Shown here piece after piece: positions 39,719-48,019 of a stretch of DNA of 64,000 bases. Numbering within the stretch: position 1 is the first letter of the stretch; every line of letters starts with the position of its first letter. A model generated the notes under the pieces. The model was not told the origin of the DNA. It did no database searches and was given only the letters and a program-made list of their open reading frames with translations. This DNA comes from Nitrosomonadales bacterium (GTDB lineage Bacteria > Pseudomonadota > Gammaproteobacteria > Burkholderiales > Gallionellaceae), in contig JADJWO010000001.1 in assembly GCA_016716325.1 (NCBI GenBank), positions 2,232,001-2,296,000 of the forward strand, in the 5' to 3' direction. A program made the translations under genes and the position numbers.

Positions 39719-40786
39719 ATGGGAAGAGACTTCCTGATCGTCGGCGCCGGCGCAGTCGGCCTGACCAGCGCACAAGCCCTGTTGCAGGCGGGCTACCGCG
39801 TGACGCTGGTCGAGCGCGGCCTGGTCGGACAGGAGGCTTCCTGGGCGGGCGGCGGCATCATGTCGCCATTGTGCTCGTGGGATTATCGCGAACCGGTCAC
39901 GCGCCTCGCGCATCGCGGCATGAAGATGCTGGACGAGGCCGTTGCCGGATTGCAGGCCAGCACCGGCATCGATCCGGAATACCAGCGCTGCGGCATGCTG
40001 GTGTTGCCGCCGTTCCGGGACGAACTGGCCACGCGCTGGTGTGAACAGCATCGTTTCCCGCTGCGGCATGTGAACCCCGCCGACCACCTGCCGGTCGAGG
40101 CGGCGGATACCGGCTTGCTGTTGCCCGAGGTCGCGCAGGTGCGCAACCCGCGCCTGCTGCGCGCGCTGCGCCGGCGCGTCGAGATGCTCGGCGGGACGGT
40201 CCTTGAGCAGCATGAAGTGCTGGGTTTCGAGTTGGCGGGCGACCGCGTCGCATCGTTGCTGACCACGCAGGGAAGGCTGGGCGCGGATGCCTTCATCGTC
40301 ACGGCGGGCGCGTGGAGCAAGACGCTGCTGGGCGAGCACGCGCTTGGCATGGACGTCCGCCCGATACGCGGACAGATATTGCTGTTCAAGTTCGATGCGC
40401 AGCCGTTCTCCCCGATCGTGCTTCAGGAAAGCCTGTATTTCATTCCGCGACGCGACGGGCATGTGCTGGTCGGCAGCACACTGGAAGACGTCGGTTTCGA
40501 TAAATCCACCACGCCGGAAGCCCGCGCCAGCCTGTTGCAGCACGTGCATGCGATCTTCCCGGACTGGAAGGTGGTCGAACCGGTGCAGCACTGGGCAGGC
40601 TTCCGTCCCGGTTCGCCGGACAACATCCCGGTCATCGGCCGCCATCCGCACATCGCCAATCTCTACGCCAACAGCGGGCATTTCCGTTATGGCGTGACCA
40701 TGTCGCTGGCCAGCGCGGAACTGTTGTGCAACGAGATCGAAGGCAGGCCGCAGGCATTGCCCGCGGAGGAATACCGCTGGCGATAG
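39719..40786 (+). CDS. thiO: Glycine oxidase ThiO (FAD-dependent)
   Basis: The 355-residue flavoprotein oxidises glycine to iminoglycine for the thiazole part of thiamine. The dinucleotide-binding motif is DFLIVGAGAVGLTSAQAL (residues about 4-21), followed by GQEASWAGGGIMSPL, a ThiO-typical stretch, and the C-terminal FAD contact HWAGFRPGSPDNIPVIG ... GHFRYGVTMS. No other thi gene is adjacent. D-amino acid oxidase relatives are possible but the WAGGGI and HFRYG motifs favour ThiO. Confidence 0.92.
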   Translation: MGRDFLIVGAGAVGLTSAQALLQAGYRVTLVERGLVGQEASWAGGGIMSPLCSWDYREPVTRLAHRGMKMLDEAVAGLQASTGIDPEYQRCGMLVLPPFRDELATRWCEQHRFPLRHVNPADHLPVEAADTGLLLPEVAQVRNPRLLRALRRRVEMLGGTVLEQHEVLGFELAGDRVASLLTTQGRLGADAFIVTAGAWSKTLLGEHALGMDVRPIRGQILLFKFDAQPFSPIVLQESLYFIPRRDGHVLVGSTLEDVGFDKSTTPEARASLLQHVHAIFPDWKVVEPVQHWAGFRPGSPDNIPVIGRHPHIANLYANSGHFRYGVTMSLASAELLCNEIEGRPQALPAEEYRWR

Positions 40787-40820
40787 CCGGTGTGTGTCAT
40801 TTATAATCGCCACGTTTTTG

Positions 40821-40896
40821 GCTGGAGTAGCTCAGTTGGTAGAGCAACGCACTCGTAACGCGTAGGTCGGAGGTTCGATTCCTCTCTCCAGCACCA
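40821..40896 (+). tRNA. tRNA-Thr (anticodon CGT)
   Basis: A complete cloverleaf: acceptor GCTGGAG / CTCCAGC, D-stem GCTC/GAGC, anticodon loop CTCGTAA with anticodon CGT at its centre, T-stem GGAGG / CCTCT with loop TTCGATT, and an encoded CCA. The anticodon stem has an A-C mismatch at its loop-closing pair. It reads ACG codons. A TATAAT box sits at 40802-40807, giving a short 5' leader. Confidence 0.95.
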
Positions 40897-40917
40897 CCCC
40901 CCTGTCGAGGAACCCGC

Positions 40918-42099
40918 ATGGCCATTTCTCACGCCCCCGCACGCCCCCCCCTTTCAAGATACCTTCCTTATTTCATTGCGGTGATCCTGCTGGTTGTTGC
41001 GGCGTGGTATTTGATGCGCCCAGACCCGGTTCGCGTGCAACTGGCGAAGGTCGAGCGCGGCACGGTGGAGGCGACGGTGAGCAACACCCGCGCCGGCACG
41101 GTCAAGGCATGCCGCCGCGCCAAGCTTGCGCCGCCGGCAGGCGGACAGATCGCGAACCTGCTGGTGAAGAAGGGCGAGCGCGTCGCAGCCAACCAGGTAT
41201 TGCTGGAACTGTGGAACGATGATTTGCAGGCGCAGGCGCGGCTTGCGCAGGAGCAGCTCGACGTGGCGCAGACCCAGGCAAAACAGGCTTGCGTGCAGGC
41301 GGACCTGGCTGACAAGGAGATCGCGCGCGCGCGCCAGTTACAGGCACGCGGCTTCATCTCCGCCGAGGGGCTGGACCAGAAGTCGGCCGCCGCCAAGGTG
41401 GCGCGCGCCGGTTGCGACGCGGCGCACAGCCAGATCGGGCAGGCGCGCTCGCGCATCGCGGTGGCGCGTGCCGGACTGGCGCGCATGGTGCTGCGCGCGC
41501 CGTTCGACGGCATCATTGCCGATATCAGCGGCGAGCTCGGCGAGTACGCCACGCCTTCGCCCCCCGGCATCCCGACGCCGCCCGCGATCGACCTGATCGA
41601 CGACCGCTGTATGTTCGTCAGCGCGCCGATAGACGAGGTGGATGCGGCCAACATCAAGGTCGGTCAGGAGGCGCGCATCACGCTGGATGCGGTCAAGGGG
41701 AAGGCTTTCGCGGGCAAGGTCAAGCGCGTCGCGCCCTATGTGCTGGAGATGGAGAAGCAGGCGCGCACCGTGGAAGTCGAAGTGGAATTCGTCGAGCCGC
41801 CTACCGCGGAGAATCTGCTGGTCGGTTACAGCGCGGATGTCGAGATCGTTCATACGATTCACCCGAAAGTGTTGCGCATCCCCACGCAGACCCTGCTGGA
41901 AGGAAAACGCGTACTGGTTTACCAGCCATCGGACGACAGTCTGGAGGAGCGGGTGGTGAAGACCGGTCTGGCCAACTGGGAGCAGACCGAGGTCACGTCC
42001 GGATTGAACGAGGGCGAAAGGGTCGTGCTGTCGCTCGACCGGGCCGGGGTGAAGGCCGGTGCGCGTGTGCAACCGGAACCGGATAAGCCTGCCCAATGA
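40918..42099 (+). CDS. MacA/HlyD-family periplasmic adaptor protein
   Basis: The 393-residue membrane fusion protein has an N-terminal TM anchor (about 16-34), a lipoyl/barrel-sandwich domain split around a coiled coil (about 85-190, heavily Ala/Gln/Arg), and a beta-barrel region (DEVDAANIKVGQEARITLDAVKG). It would link inner-membrane ABC components to an outer-membrane channel. The ATPase and two permeases follow immediately, so the four genes form a tripartite exporter operon; no TolC-like gene is in the window. Substrate unknown. Confidence 0.92.
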   Translation: MAISHAPARPPLSRYLPYFIAVILLVVAAWYLMRPDPVRVQLAKVERGTVEATVSNTRAGTVKACRRAKLAPPAGGQIANLLVKKGERVAANQVLLELWNDDLQAQARLAQEQLDVAQTQAKQACVQADLADKEIARARQLQARGFISAEGLDQKSAAAKVARAGCDAAHSQIGQARSRIAVARAGLARMVLRAPFDGIIADISGELGEYATPSPPGIPTPPAIDLIDDRCMFVSAPIDEVDAANIKVGQEARITLDAVKGKAFAGKVKRVAPYVLEMEKQARTVEVEVEFVEPPTAENLLVGYSADVEIVHTIHPKVLRIPTQTLLEGKRVLVYQPSDDSLEERVVKTGLANWEQTEVTSGLNEGERVVLSLDRAGVKAGARVQPEPDKPAQ

Positions 42100-42112
42100 T
42101 CCGGTGCGGCCG

Positions 42113-42793
42113 ATGATCCAGTTCGAGAAAGTCAGCCGCAGTTTCACGGTCGGCGACCAGCAGGTCGCCGCGTTGCGCGGCATCGACCTGCACATCGCGG
42201 CGGGTGACTATGTCTCCATCATGGGGCCGTCCGGCTCCGGCAAATCGACATTGCTCAACCTGATCGGGCTGCTGGACCGTCCGAGTTCGGGCGTCTACCG
42301 GCTGGACGGCGGCAACGTCAGCGCGCTCAACGACGAACAGCAGGCCAGGGTGCGCAGCGAAAAGATCGGTTTCGTGTTTCAGGCGTTCCATCTGGTCCCG
42401 CGCCTGACGGCGGCGATGAACATCGAACTGCCGATGATCCTGTCCGGCATCTCCCCGGACGAGCGCAAGGCGCGCGTTACGCAGTTGCTGGAGAATTACG
42501 GCCTGACGGACCGTGCCGACCATCGTCCCGACCAGCTTTCCGGCGGACAGCGCCAGCGCGTCGCCATCGCCCGCGCCACCAGCATGCATCCCGCCGTGCT
42601 GCTGGCCGACGAGCCGACCGGCAATCTTGACCAGGCCACCGGCAAGGAAGTGATCAACCTGCTGGAAGCGCTGCTCGAACAGCAGGTCGCGCTGATCATG
42701 GTGACGCACGACCCGGTGATCGGCAGCCGCGCCCACCGGCAGTTGCACATGGTGGACGGGCAGATCGTCAGCGAGACCGGGCGCAGCACATGA
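42113..42793 (+). CDS. ABC transporter ATP-binding protein (MacB/LolD type)
   Basis: The 226-residue ATPase has Walker A GPSGSGKST (38-46), Q-loop FQAFHLVPRLT, signature LSGGQRQRVAIARA and Walker B VLLADEPTGNLD. This combination is typical of the MacB/LolD/FtsE branch, which powers mechanotransmission-type exporters rather than conventional transport. The ATG at 42113 gives the family N-terminus MIQFEKVSRSF, 13 bases after the adaptor stop. It overlaps the next permease by ATGA. Confidence 0.95.
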   Translation: MIQFEKVSRSFTVGDQQVAALRGIDLHIAAGDYVSIMGPSGSGKSTLLNLIGLLDRPSSGVYRLDGGNVSALNDEQQARVRSEKIGFVFQAFHLVPRLTAAMNIELPMILSGISPDERKARVTQLLENYGLTDRADHRPDQLSGGQRQRVAIARATSMHPAVLLADEPTGNLDQATGKEVINLLEALLEQQVALIMVTHDPVIGSRAHRQLHMVDGQIVSETGRST

Positions 42794-43998
42794 GGATGAT
42801 CGACGTCGCGCAGCTCGCTTCCGGCAGTCTGCGCGGCAGTCGCGCACGTACCCTGCTGATGATCCTGGCGATGTCCATCGGCGTGGCGGCCGTCATGGTG
42901 CTGACCGGGCTGGGCGAGGGTGCGCGCCGCTATGTGGTCGACCAGTTCTCTTCGCTGGGTACCAATCTGGTGATCGTCCTGCCGGGGCGCACCGAGACGG
43001 CCGGCGTCGGCCCGGGCATGCTGCTGGGGCAGATCCCGCGCGAGATCTCGCTAGACGATGCCGAGGCGGTGTTGCGCAGCCGTTCCGTCAAACGTATCGC
43101 GCCGCTGACCGTCGGTACGGCCACCCTTTCACGCGATGCGCTGAACCGCGAGGCGATCATATTGGGTTCGACGCATAACCTGCTCGAGGTGCGCCACATG
43201 AGCATGGGGATGGGGGAGTTCCTGCCGCCGGGCGATATCCGCGAGAGCGCATCGGTATGCGTGCTGGGCAACCAGCTCCGGCGCGAGCTGTTCGGCAATG
43301 AACAGCCCATCGGCCAGTGGGTGCGTCTCGGTGACCGCCGCTTCCGCGTCATCGGCGTGCTGGCCGCGCAGGGCGAATCGATGGGGATGCGCACCGATGA
43401 ACTGGTGATCGTTCCAGTGGCGTCGGCGCATCAGTTGTTCAATACCTCGGGCCTGTTCCGCATCCTGGTCGAGGCGAAGAGCCGCGACACCATCGAGCAG
43501 GCCAAGCATGATGTGGAGCAGATCATGTTCCAGCGGCACAACGGCGAGAAGGATGTGACGGTGATCACGCAGGACGCGGTGCTGGCCACCTTCGACCGTA
43601 TCCTGCGCGCGCTGACGCTGGCGGTGGGCGGCATCGCCGCGATCAGTCTTGCGGTGGCCGGCATCCTGATCATGAACGTGATGCTGATCGCCGTGTCGCA
43701 GCGCGTCAGGGAGATCGGTCTGCTCAAGGCGCTGGGCGCGCCCGCCGGGCAGATACGCAACCTGTTCCTGGCCGAGGCGATCCTGCTGTCCGGCATCGGC
43801 AGCGCGGTGGGTCTGGTGCTCGGGCAGGCGGGGATCATGGTGATCGCGCATCTCTATCCGTCGCTGCCGGTGGCTGCACCCTGGTGGGCGGTACTGGCGG
43901 CGATCGCCACGTCGCTCGGCACCGGGGTGCTGTTCAGCGTGTGGCCGGCGCGGCGTGCAGCCCAGCTCGATCCGGTGCTGGCATTGGCCAGGTCATGA
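42790..43998 (+). CDS. MacB/FtsX-type ABC permease, first
   Basis: The 402-residue protein follows the MacB permease plan: N-terminal TM helix (about 20-40, MILAMSIGVAAVMVLTGLGEG), a large periplasmic MacB_PCD domain (about 45-270), then three TM helices near the C-terminus with AVSQRVREIGLLKALGAPAGQIRNLF, the FtsX signature. Unlike E. coli MacB, the ATPase is a separate protein. Paired with a second, non-identical permease downstream, so the transporter is probably a heterodimer. Confidence 0.93.
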   Translation: MRMIDVAQLASGSLRGSRARTLLMILAMSIGVAAVMVLTGLGEGARRYVVDQFSSLGTNLVIVLPGRTETAGVGPGMLLGQIPREISLDDAEAVLRSRSVKRIAPLTVGTATLSRDALNREAIILGSTHNLLEVRHMSMGMGEFLPPGDIRESASVCVLGNQLRRELFGNEQPIGQWVRLGDRRFRVIGVLAAQGESMGMRTDELVIVPVASAHQLFNTSGLFRILVEAKSRDTIEQAKHDVEQIMFQRHNGEKDVTVITQDAVLATFDRILRALTLAVGGIAAISLAVAGILIMNVMLIAVSQRVREIGLLKALGAPAGQIRNLFLAEAILLSGIGSAVGLVLGQAGIMVIAHLYPSLPVAAPWWAVLAAIATSLGTGVLFSVWPARRAAQLDPVLALARS

Positions 43999-44013
43999 AC
44001 CGGTGTTCCTGAG

Positions 44014-45213
44014 ATGTTACTTCCCGACCTGATCCGCCTGACCACCTCCAGCTTCCTGTCCTACCGGATGCGCAGCTTCCTGACCGGGCTGGGCATCGCG
44101 GTCGGCATCACGGCGGTGATCCTGCTCACCTCCATCGGCGAAGGGTTGCACCAGTTCGTGCTGGCGGAGTTCTCGCAGTTCGGTACCAACATCACTTCGA
44201 TCCAGCCGGGCAAGACCCAGATGCAGGGCGGTAATGTGGGCATCCTGGGTTCGGTCCGGCCGCTGTCGCTGGACGATGCGGACGCATTGCGCCGCCTGCC
44301 TTATGTCGAGAGCGTCAATCCCGGCCTGATGGGCAATTCCGACCTGCGCGCCAACGGCAAGACGCGCCGTGCGACCGTGTTCGGCGAGGGGCGCGACTTC
44401 GCCACGACTTTCAGCATGAAGGTGCAGAGCGGCGGTTTCTGGACGGACGAGGACAACGAGCAGGCGCGCGCTCAGGTGGTGCTGGGGTCCAGGGTCAACC
44501 AGGAGCTGTTCGGCGGACAGAATCCGCTCGGCAGTTATCTGCGCATCGGCGGACAGCGCTACCGCGTCATCGGCGTGATGGAGCCCAAGGGGCAGATACT
44601 CGGGCTGGACATGGACGACGCCGTGTTCATCCCGGTCGCGCGCGCGATGGAGTTGTTCAACCGTCCGGGGTTGATGGAGATCAACGTGCGTTATCGCCCG
44701 AGCGCCGATCTTGCCACGGTCACGCGGCTGATCACCGAGCGCCTGATCGAGCGGCACGGGCGCGAGGATTTCACGCTGATCTCGCAGGAACAGGCGCTCG
44801 AGGTGTTGGGTTCGGTGCTGGATGTGATCACTTTCGCGGTGGGTGCGCTGGGCGGCATCTCGCTGCTGGTGGGCGGGGTCGGCATCCTGACCATCATGAC
44901 CATGGCGGTCACCGAGCGCACCACCGAGATCGGCCTGTTGCGCGCGCTGGGGGCAAGGGAACGGCAGGTGCTGACGCTGTTCCTCGGCGAGGCGATCCTG
45001 CTATCCGCGCTGGGTGGTCTGGCCGGGCTGGCGCTCGGGGTCGGCATCGCCCAGGTTCTGCACTGGCTGTTCCCGGCGTTGCCGGTGCATACGCCCTGGC
45101 TGTTCGCCGCGCTGGCCGAATTGAGCGCGGTCACCATCGGCCTGCTGGCCGGCGTGATGCCGGCGCGGCGCGCCGCCCGGCTCGACCCGGTGGAGGCATT
45201 GCATACCGAATAA
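44014..45213 (+). CDS. MacB/FtsX-type ABC permease, second
   Basis: The 399-residue protein has the same topology as its neighbour: N-terminal TM helix (FLTGLGIAVGITAVILLTSIGEG), periplasmic MacB_PCD domain, and three C-terminal TM helices with MAVTERTTEIGLLRALGARERQVLTLFLGEA. Sequence similarity between the two permeases is clear but limited, pointing to an old duplication and specialisation. It starts 15 bases after the first permease. Confidence 0.93.
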   Translation: MLLPDLIRLTTSSFLSYRMRSFLTGLGIAVGITAVILLTSIGEGLHQFVLAEFSQFGTNITSIQPGKTQMQGGNVGILGSVRPLSLDDADALRRLPYVESVNPGLMGNSDLRANGKTRRATVFGEGRDFATTFSMKVQSGGFWTDEDNEQARAQVVLGSRVNQELFGGQNPLGSYLRIGGQRYRVIGVMEPKGQILGLDMDDAVFIPVARAMELFNRPGLMEINVRYRPSADLATVTRLITERLIERHGREDFTLISQEQALEVLGSVLDVITFAVGALGGISLLVGGVGILTIMTMAVTERTTEIGLLRALGARERQVLTLFLGEAILLSALGGLAGLALGVGIAQVLHWLFPALPVHTPWLFAALAELSAVTIGLLAGVMPARRAARLDPVEALHTE

Positions 45214-45439
45214 GCGCCGCTGACGGCCGAATTCCGGTAAAAATCCCCGTTGCGTTCATTCCCGTTTTTCCTCCGCTCGTCGGTCGTGGCCGGCCGCCCG
45301 GTTTTTTCGTTTTCCGCCCGTCAGTCTGGTTTTGAATCGCCGCGCCGTTCTGGCAAAGTGCGCAGCAATCGTGATGGCGCAACACTTTGTTCGCCGTGAC
45401 GAGTGTCTGGTAGCGATAATTTTGACGAGTGAGGAAAAA

Positions 45440-45562
45440 ATGAAAAAGACCTGTACGAAAGCAACTGAAATGATCGCCCGACTGGTACGCTGGGCAGTGG
45501 TCGGCGTTGCATCTTTCGTCGTCGTGCTCCCTGTTGTGACTTCCATACAAAGCTATGCCTGA
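45440..45562 (+). CDS. Small single-helix membrane peptide
   Basis: A 40-residue product: a basic N-terminus (MKKTCTKATEMIARLVRW) followed by one hydrophobic helix (AVVGVASFVVVLPVVTSI). AGGA precedes the ATG with good spacing. The frame could be extended upstream to 45332 but that part is not protein-like. The cyclic-nucleotide-binding-fold gene starts 25 bases later with its own GGAGG, so the two may be coexpressed. Function unknown. Confidence 0.55.
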   Translation: MKKTCTKATEMIARLVRWAVVGVASFVVVLPVVTSIQSYA

Positions 45563-45587
45563 AGCGGGCGTTTTCACGGAGGATAGA

Positions 45588-46064
45588 ATGACTACAGTGA
45601 TCGATACTTTGCAGGCCTCCGCCGTTACCGGCGGATTGAACGATGCGGAACTCAAGCGCATCGCGGGCATGTTCGAGGCCAGGGCGTATAAATCCGGCGA
45701 GGCGATCGGGGCGCCGCAAGACGGGGAGTGCGACAACCTGTCCATCCTGGCGGACGGCAACATCAAGGTGAAGGTCCCGTGCGGGGTGGGCGAAGCTACG
45801 GTCTGCACGCTGGTCCCGGGCGACATGACGGATCTGGGCGGTTTTTCCGTCAGCGATGCCGATGCGAGATTCTATGCGTCCGGGGACGCGGTCATCCTGA
45901 GCATGAACAAGAGCCGGTTCGACGTCATGGCCGAGTCGTATCCGCTGATGATGAGTCGCGTGGCGCGGGGAATGAGACGCAGTTTCCAGGGCGTCCTGTG
46001 GCGCATGAACAGGCAGGTCGCCGATCTCAGGGATTATGTTTACAGTACCCATAGCCGCCGATGA
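45588..46064 (+). CDS. Stand-alone cyclic-nucleotide-binding-fold protein
   Basis: The 158-residue protein resembles the Crp/Fnr effector domain: beta-roll segments KSGEAIGAPQDGECDNLSIL, GNIKVKVPCGVGEATVCTLVPGDMTDLGGFSVSDADARFYASGDAVILSMNK arranged as in the family, followed by a helix bundle. It has no HTH domain, so it is not a DNA-binding regulator by itself, and the phosphate-binding cassette (GExx..RAA) is not conserved, so a nucleotide ligand is doubtful. The start at 45588 has GGAGG upstream. It may be a partner subunit or scaffold. Confidence 0.75.
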   Translation: MTTVIDTLQASAVTGGLNDAELKRIAGMFEARAYKSGEAIGAPQDGECDNLSILADGNIKVKVPCGVGEATVCTLVPGDMTDLGGFSVSDADARFYASGDAVILSMNKSRFDVMAESYPLMMSRVARGMRRSFQGVLWRMNRQVADLRDYVYSTHSRR

Positions 46065-46085
46065 GACGGGCGTGATCGTGCCAAT

Positions 46086-47387
46086 ATGAAGATAGATAAA
46101 TTTTCCAGGCCGGCAAGCTGCGACATATTCTGCAATGTCGTGGACAACTACGGTGACATCGGCGTGAGCTGGCGGCTGGCGCGAATATTGGCAAAAGAAC
46201 ACGGCTTGCGGGTGCGGTTGTGGGTGGACGACCTGCACAGCTTTGCCATGCTGTGCCCGGAAGCCGATGTGACGCGGGAGGCGCAGCATTGCCGCGGCGT
46301 GGAAGTGCGGCGCTGGATTGCTGACGCATTCCCCCCTCTCCCGGCCTGTCGGCCACCCTCTCCCGCTTGCGGGAGAGGGGATGGGGGAGAGGGAGTCAAG
46401 GGAGATGAGAAACTTCCAGATGTGATACCCGCCGAGTTGGTCATCGAGGCGTTCGCCTGCAAATTGCCGGAACGCTATGTCGCGGCAATGGCGGCGCAAC
46501 GCCACAAGCCGGTCTGGCTGAATCTCGAATACCTGAGCGCGGAAAGCTGGGTCGAGGACTGCCATCAGCTGCCTTCGCCGCACCCCAACCTGCCGTTGAC
46601 CAGACATTTCTTTTTCCCCGGATTTACCCGGAAAACCGGCGGCCTGCTGCTGGAGCGCGACCTGATGGTGCGCCGCGACAAATTCCAGAACGATGCCGGC
46701 CTGCAACGTACGTTCTGGCAGGGCATGGGCATGGAGATGCCGCGCTCGGGAACGCTCAAGGTGTCGCTGTTCGCGTACGAGAATGCGGCAGTCGGCGGCC
46801 TGCTCGATGTCTGGGCCCAGGGCGGGGACCCGGTGCTGTGCCTGGTGCCGGAAGGCCGCATCCTGCCGCAGGTCAGGCAATACTTCGGAGAAGTCGCGTC
46901 TATAGATTCCCCTCGCCCGCTTGCGGGAGAGGGGCCGGGGGAGAGGGGCAACTATTCGCGCGGCAATCTGACAGTACGCGTGTTGCCGTTCGTCGAACAG
47001 GATCGCTACGACGAATTGCTGTGGGCATGCGATGTCAATTTCGTGCGCGGCGAGGATTCATGCGTGCGGGCGCAATGGGCGGGCAAGCCGTTCATCTGGC
47101 AGATCTACCCGCAGCACGATGCGGTGCACTGGGACAAATTGCAGGCTTTCCTGGGGCTTTATGGCGCTTCGCTTGGCGCGGAGTCGAGCCGCGCGATGCA
47201 GGGATTGTGGAAGGAATGGAACGATGAGGGCAAGGCATGGCAGGCATGGCCCGCTTTCGTGGCGGCACGGGGCGAGCTGGGGCGCCGCGCCCAGGCCTGG
47301 GCGCGGGAACTGGCATGGAACGATCAGGCTTTGAATCTGCTGGATTTTTCGCGGAAAATCGGTAGAATGCGCGCCTTCGAAAATTGA
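46086..47387 (+). CDS. earP: EF-P arginine rhamnosyltransferase EarP with two repeat insertions
   Basis: Transfers rhamnose from dTDP-rhamnose to Arg32 of elongation factor P, needed for relief of polyproline stalling. The 433-residue protein (family usually about 370-390) begins with the GT-B-like CDIFCNVVDNYGDIGVSWRLARIL and has FVRGEDSCVRAQWAGKPFIWQIYPQHD near the C-terminus, the nucleotide-sugar-binding region. Two in-frame palindromic repeats add residues at about 82-103 (PPSPACGRGDGGEG) and 275-288 (PLAGEGPGERG). The efp gene follows after 12 bases, its standard partner. Confidence 0.95.
   Translation: MKIDKFSRPASCDIFCNVVDNYGDIGVSWRLARILAKEHGLRVRLWVDDLHSFAMLCPEADVTREAQHCRGVEVRRWIADAFPPLPACRPPSPACGRGDGGEGVKGDEKLPDVIPAELVIEAFACKLPERYVAAMAAQRHKPVWLNLEYLSAESWVEDCHQLPSPHPNLPLTRHFFFPGFTRKTGGLLLERDLMVRRDKFQNDAGLQRTFWQGMGMEMPRSGTLKVSLFAYENAAVGGLLDVWAQGGDPVLCLVPEGRILPQVRQYFGEVASIDSPRPLAGEGPGERGNYSRGNLTVRVLPFVEQDRYDELLWACDVNFVRGEDSCVRAQWAGKPFIWQIYPQHDAVHWDKLQAFLGLYGASLGAESSRAMQGLWKEWNDEGKAWQAWPAFVAARGELGRRAQAWARELAWNDQALNLLDFSRKIGRMRAFEN
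46331..46395. repeat. CCCTCTCCCGCTTGCGGGAGAGGG repeat in frame in earP, site 1
   Basis: The hairpin core CCCTCTCCCGC / GCGGGAGAGGG is preceded by a second half-unit (CCCCTCTCCCGGCC) and followed by ATGGGGGAGAGGGA. It adds about 22 codons near residue 90 of EarP with no stop. Confidence 0.85.
46908..46949. repeat. CCCCTCGCCCGCTTGCGGGAGAGG repeat in frame in earP, site 2
   Basis: Same family and orientation as the unit at 23996 in gluQ. It adds about 14 codons (PRPLAGEGPGERG) near residue 280. Two independent insertions in one gene suggest the family enters coding DNA readily. Confidence 0.85.
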
Positions 47388-47399
47388 GGGGCAGCAAAC

Positions 47400-47954
47400 A
47401 TGAAAACCGCACAAGAACTTCGCGCCGGCAATGTCGTGATGATCGGCAGCGACCCGATGGTCGTGCTGAAGGCTGAATACAGCCGTTCCGGCCGTAGCGG
47501 CTCGGTGGTCAAGATGAAGATGAAGAACCTGCTCAACGAGCAGGCAAAGGAAGCCGTCTATAGCGCGGACGACAAGTTCGACAACATCATCCTGGATCGC
47601 AAGGAATGCACTTACTCCTACTTTGCCGACCCGATGTACGTGTTCATGGACGAAGAGTACAACCAGTACGAGATCGAAGCCGAGAGCATGGGCGACGCGA
47701 TCAACTACATCGAGGACGGCATGCCGTGCGAAGTGGTGTTCTATAACGAGAAGGCGATCTCCGTGGAATTGCCGAACACCATCGTGCGCGAAGTGATCTA
47801 CACCGAGCCGGCAGTGCGCGGCGACACTTCCGGCAAGGTGATGAAACCGGCCAAGATCAACACCGGTTTCGAACTGCCGGTCGCGGCGTTCATCGAGATC
47901 GGCGACAGGATCGAGATCGATACGCGCACCAACGAGTTCAAGAAGCGCGCCTGA
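47400..47954 (+). CDS. efp: Elongation factor P (arginine-rhamnosylated type)
   Basis: Promotes peptide bond formation at proline runs. The 184-residue protein has the three OB-like domains of EF-P. The modification loop reads SRSGRSGS with Arg at position 32, exactly the residue rhamnosylated by EarP in this EF-P class (a lysine occupies the site in the EpmA type). earP is directly upstream. A TAGAAT box at 47363-47368 could give efp its own promoter. A strong terminator follows. Confidence 0.97.
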   Translation: MKTAQELRAGNVVMIGSDPMVVLKAEYSRSGRSGSVVKMKMKNLLNEQAKEAVYSADDKFDNIILDRKECTYSYFADPMYVFMDEEYNQYEIEAESMGDAINYIEDGMPCEVVFYNEKAISVELPNTIVREVIYTEPAVRGDTSGKVMKPAKINTGFELPVAAFIEIGDRIEIDTRTNEFKKRA

Positions 47955-47972
47955 TCGCCCGCAGTAACAGGC

Positions 47973-48001
47973 AAAAGGCCAGCCGCGAGGCTGGCCTTTT
48001 T
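47973..48001. terminator. Intrinsic terminator after efp
   Basis: AAAAGGCCAGCC (47973-47984) pairs with GGCTGGCCTTTT (47989-48000) around a GCGA loop and runs into Ts. The flanking A-run lets it also end the convergent gene at 48020. Confidence 0.93.
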
Positions 48002-48019
48002 GTTTGCGTGTGCCCCGGT

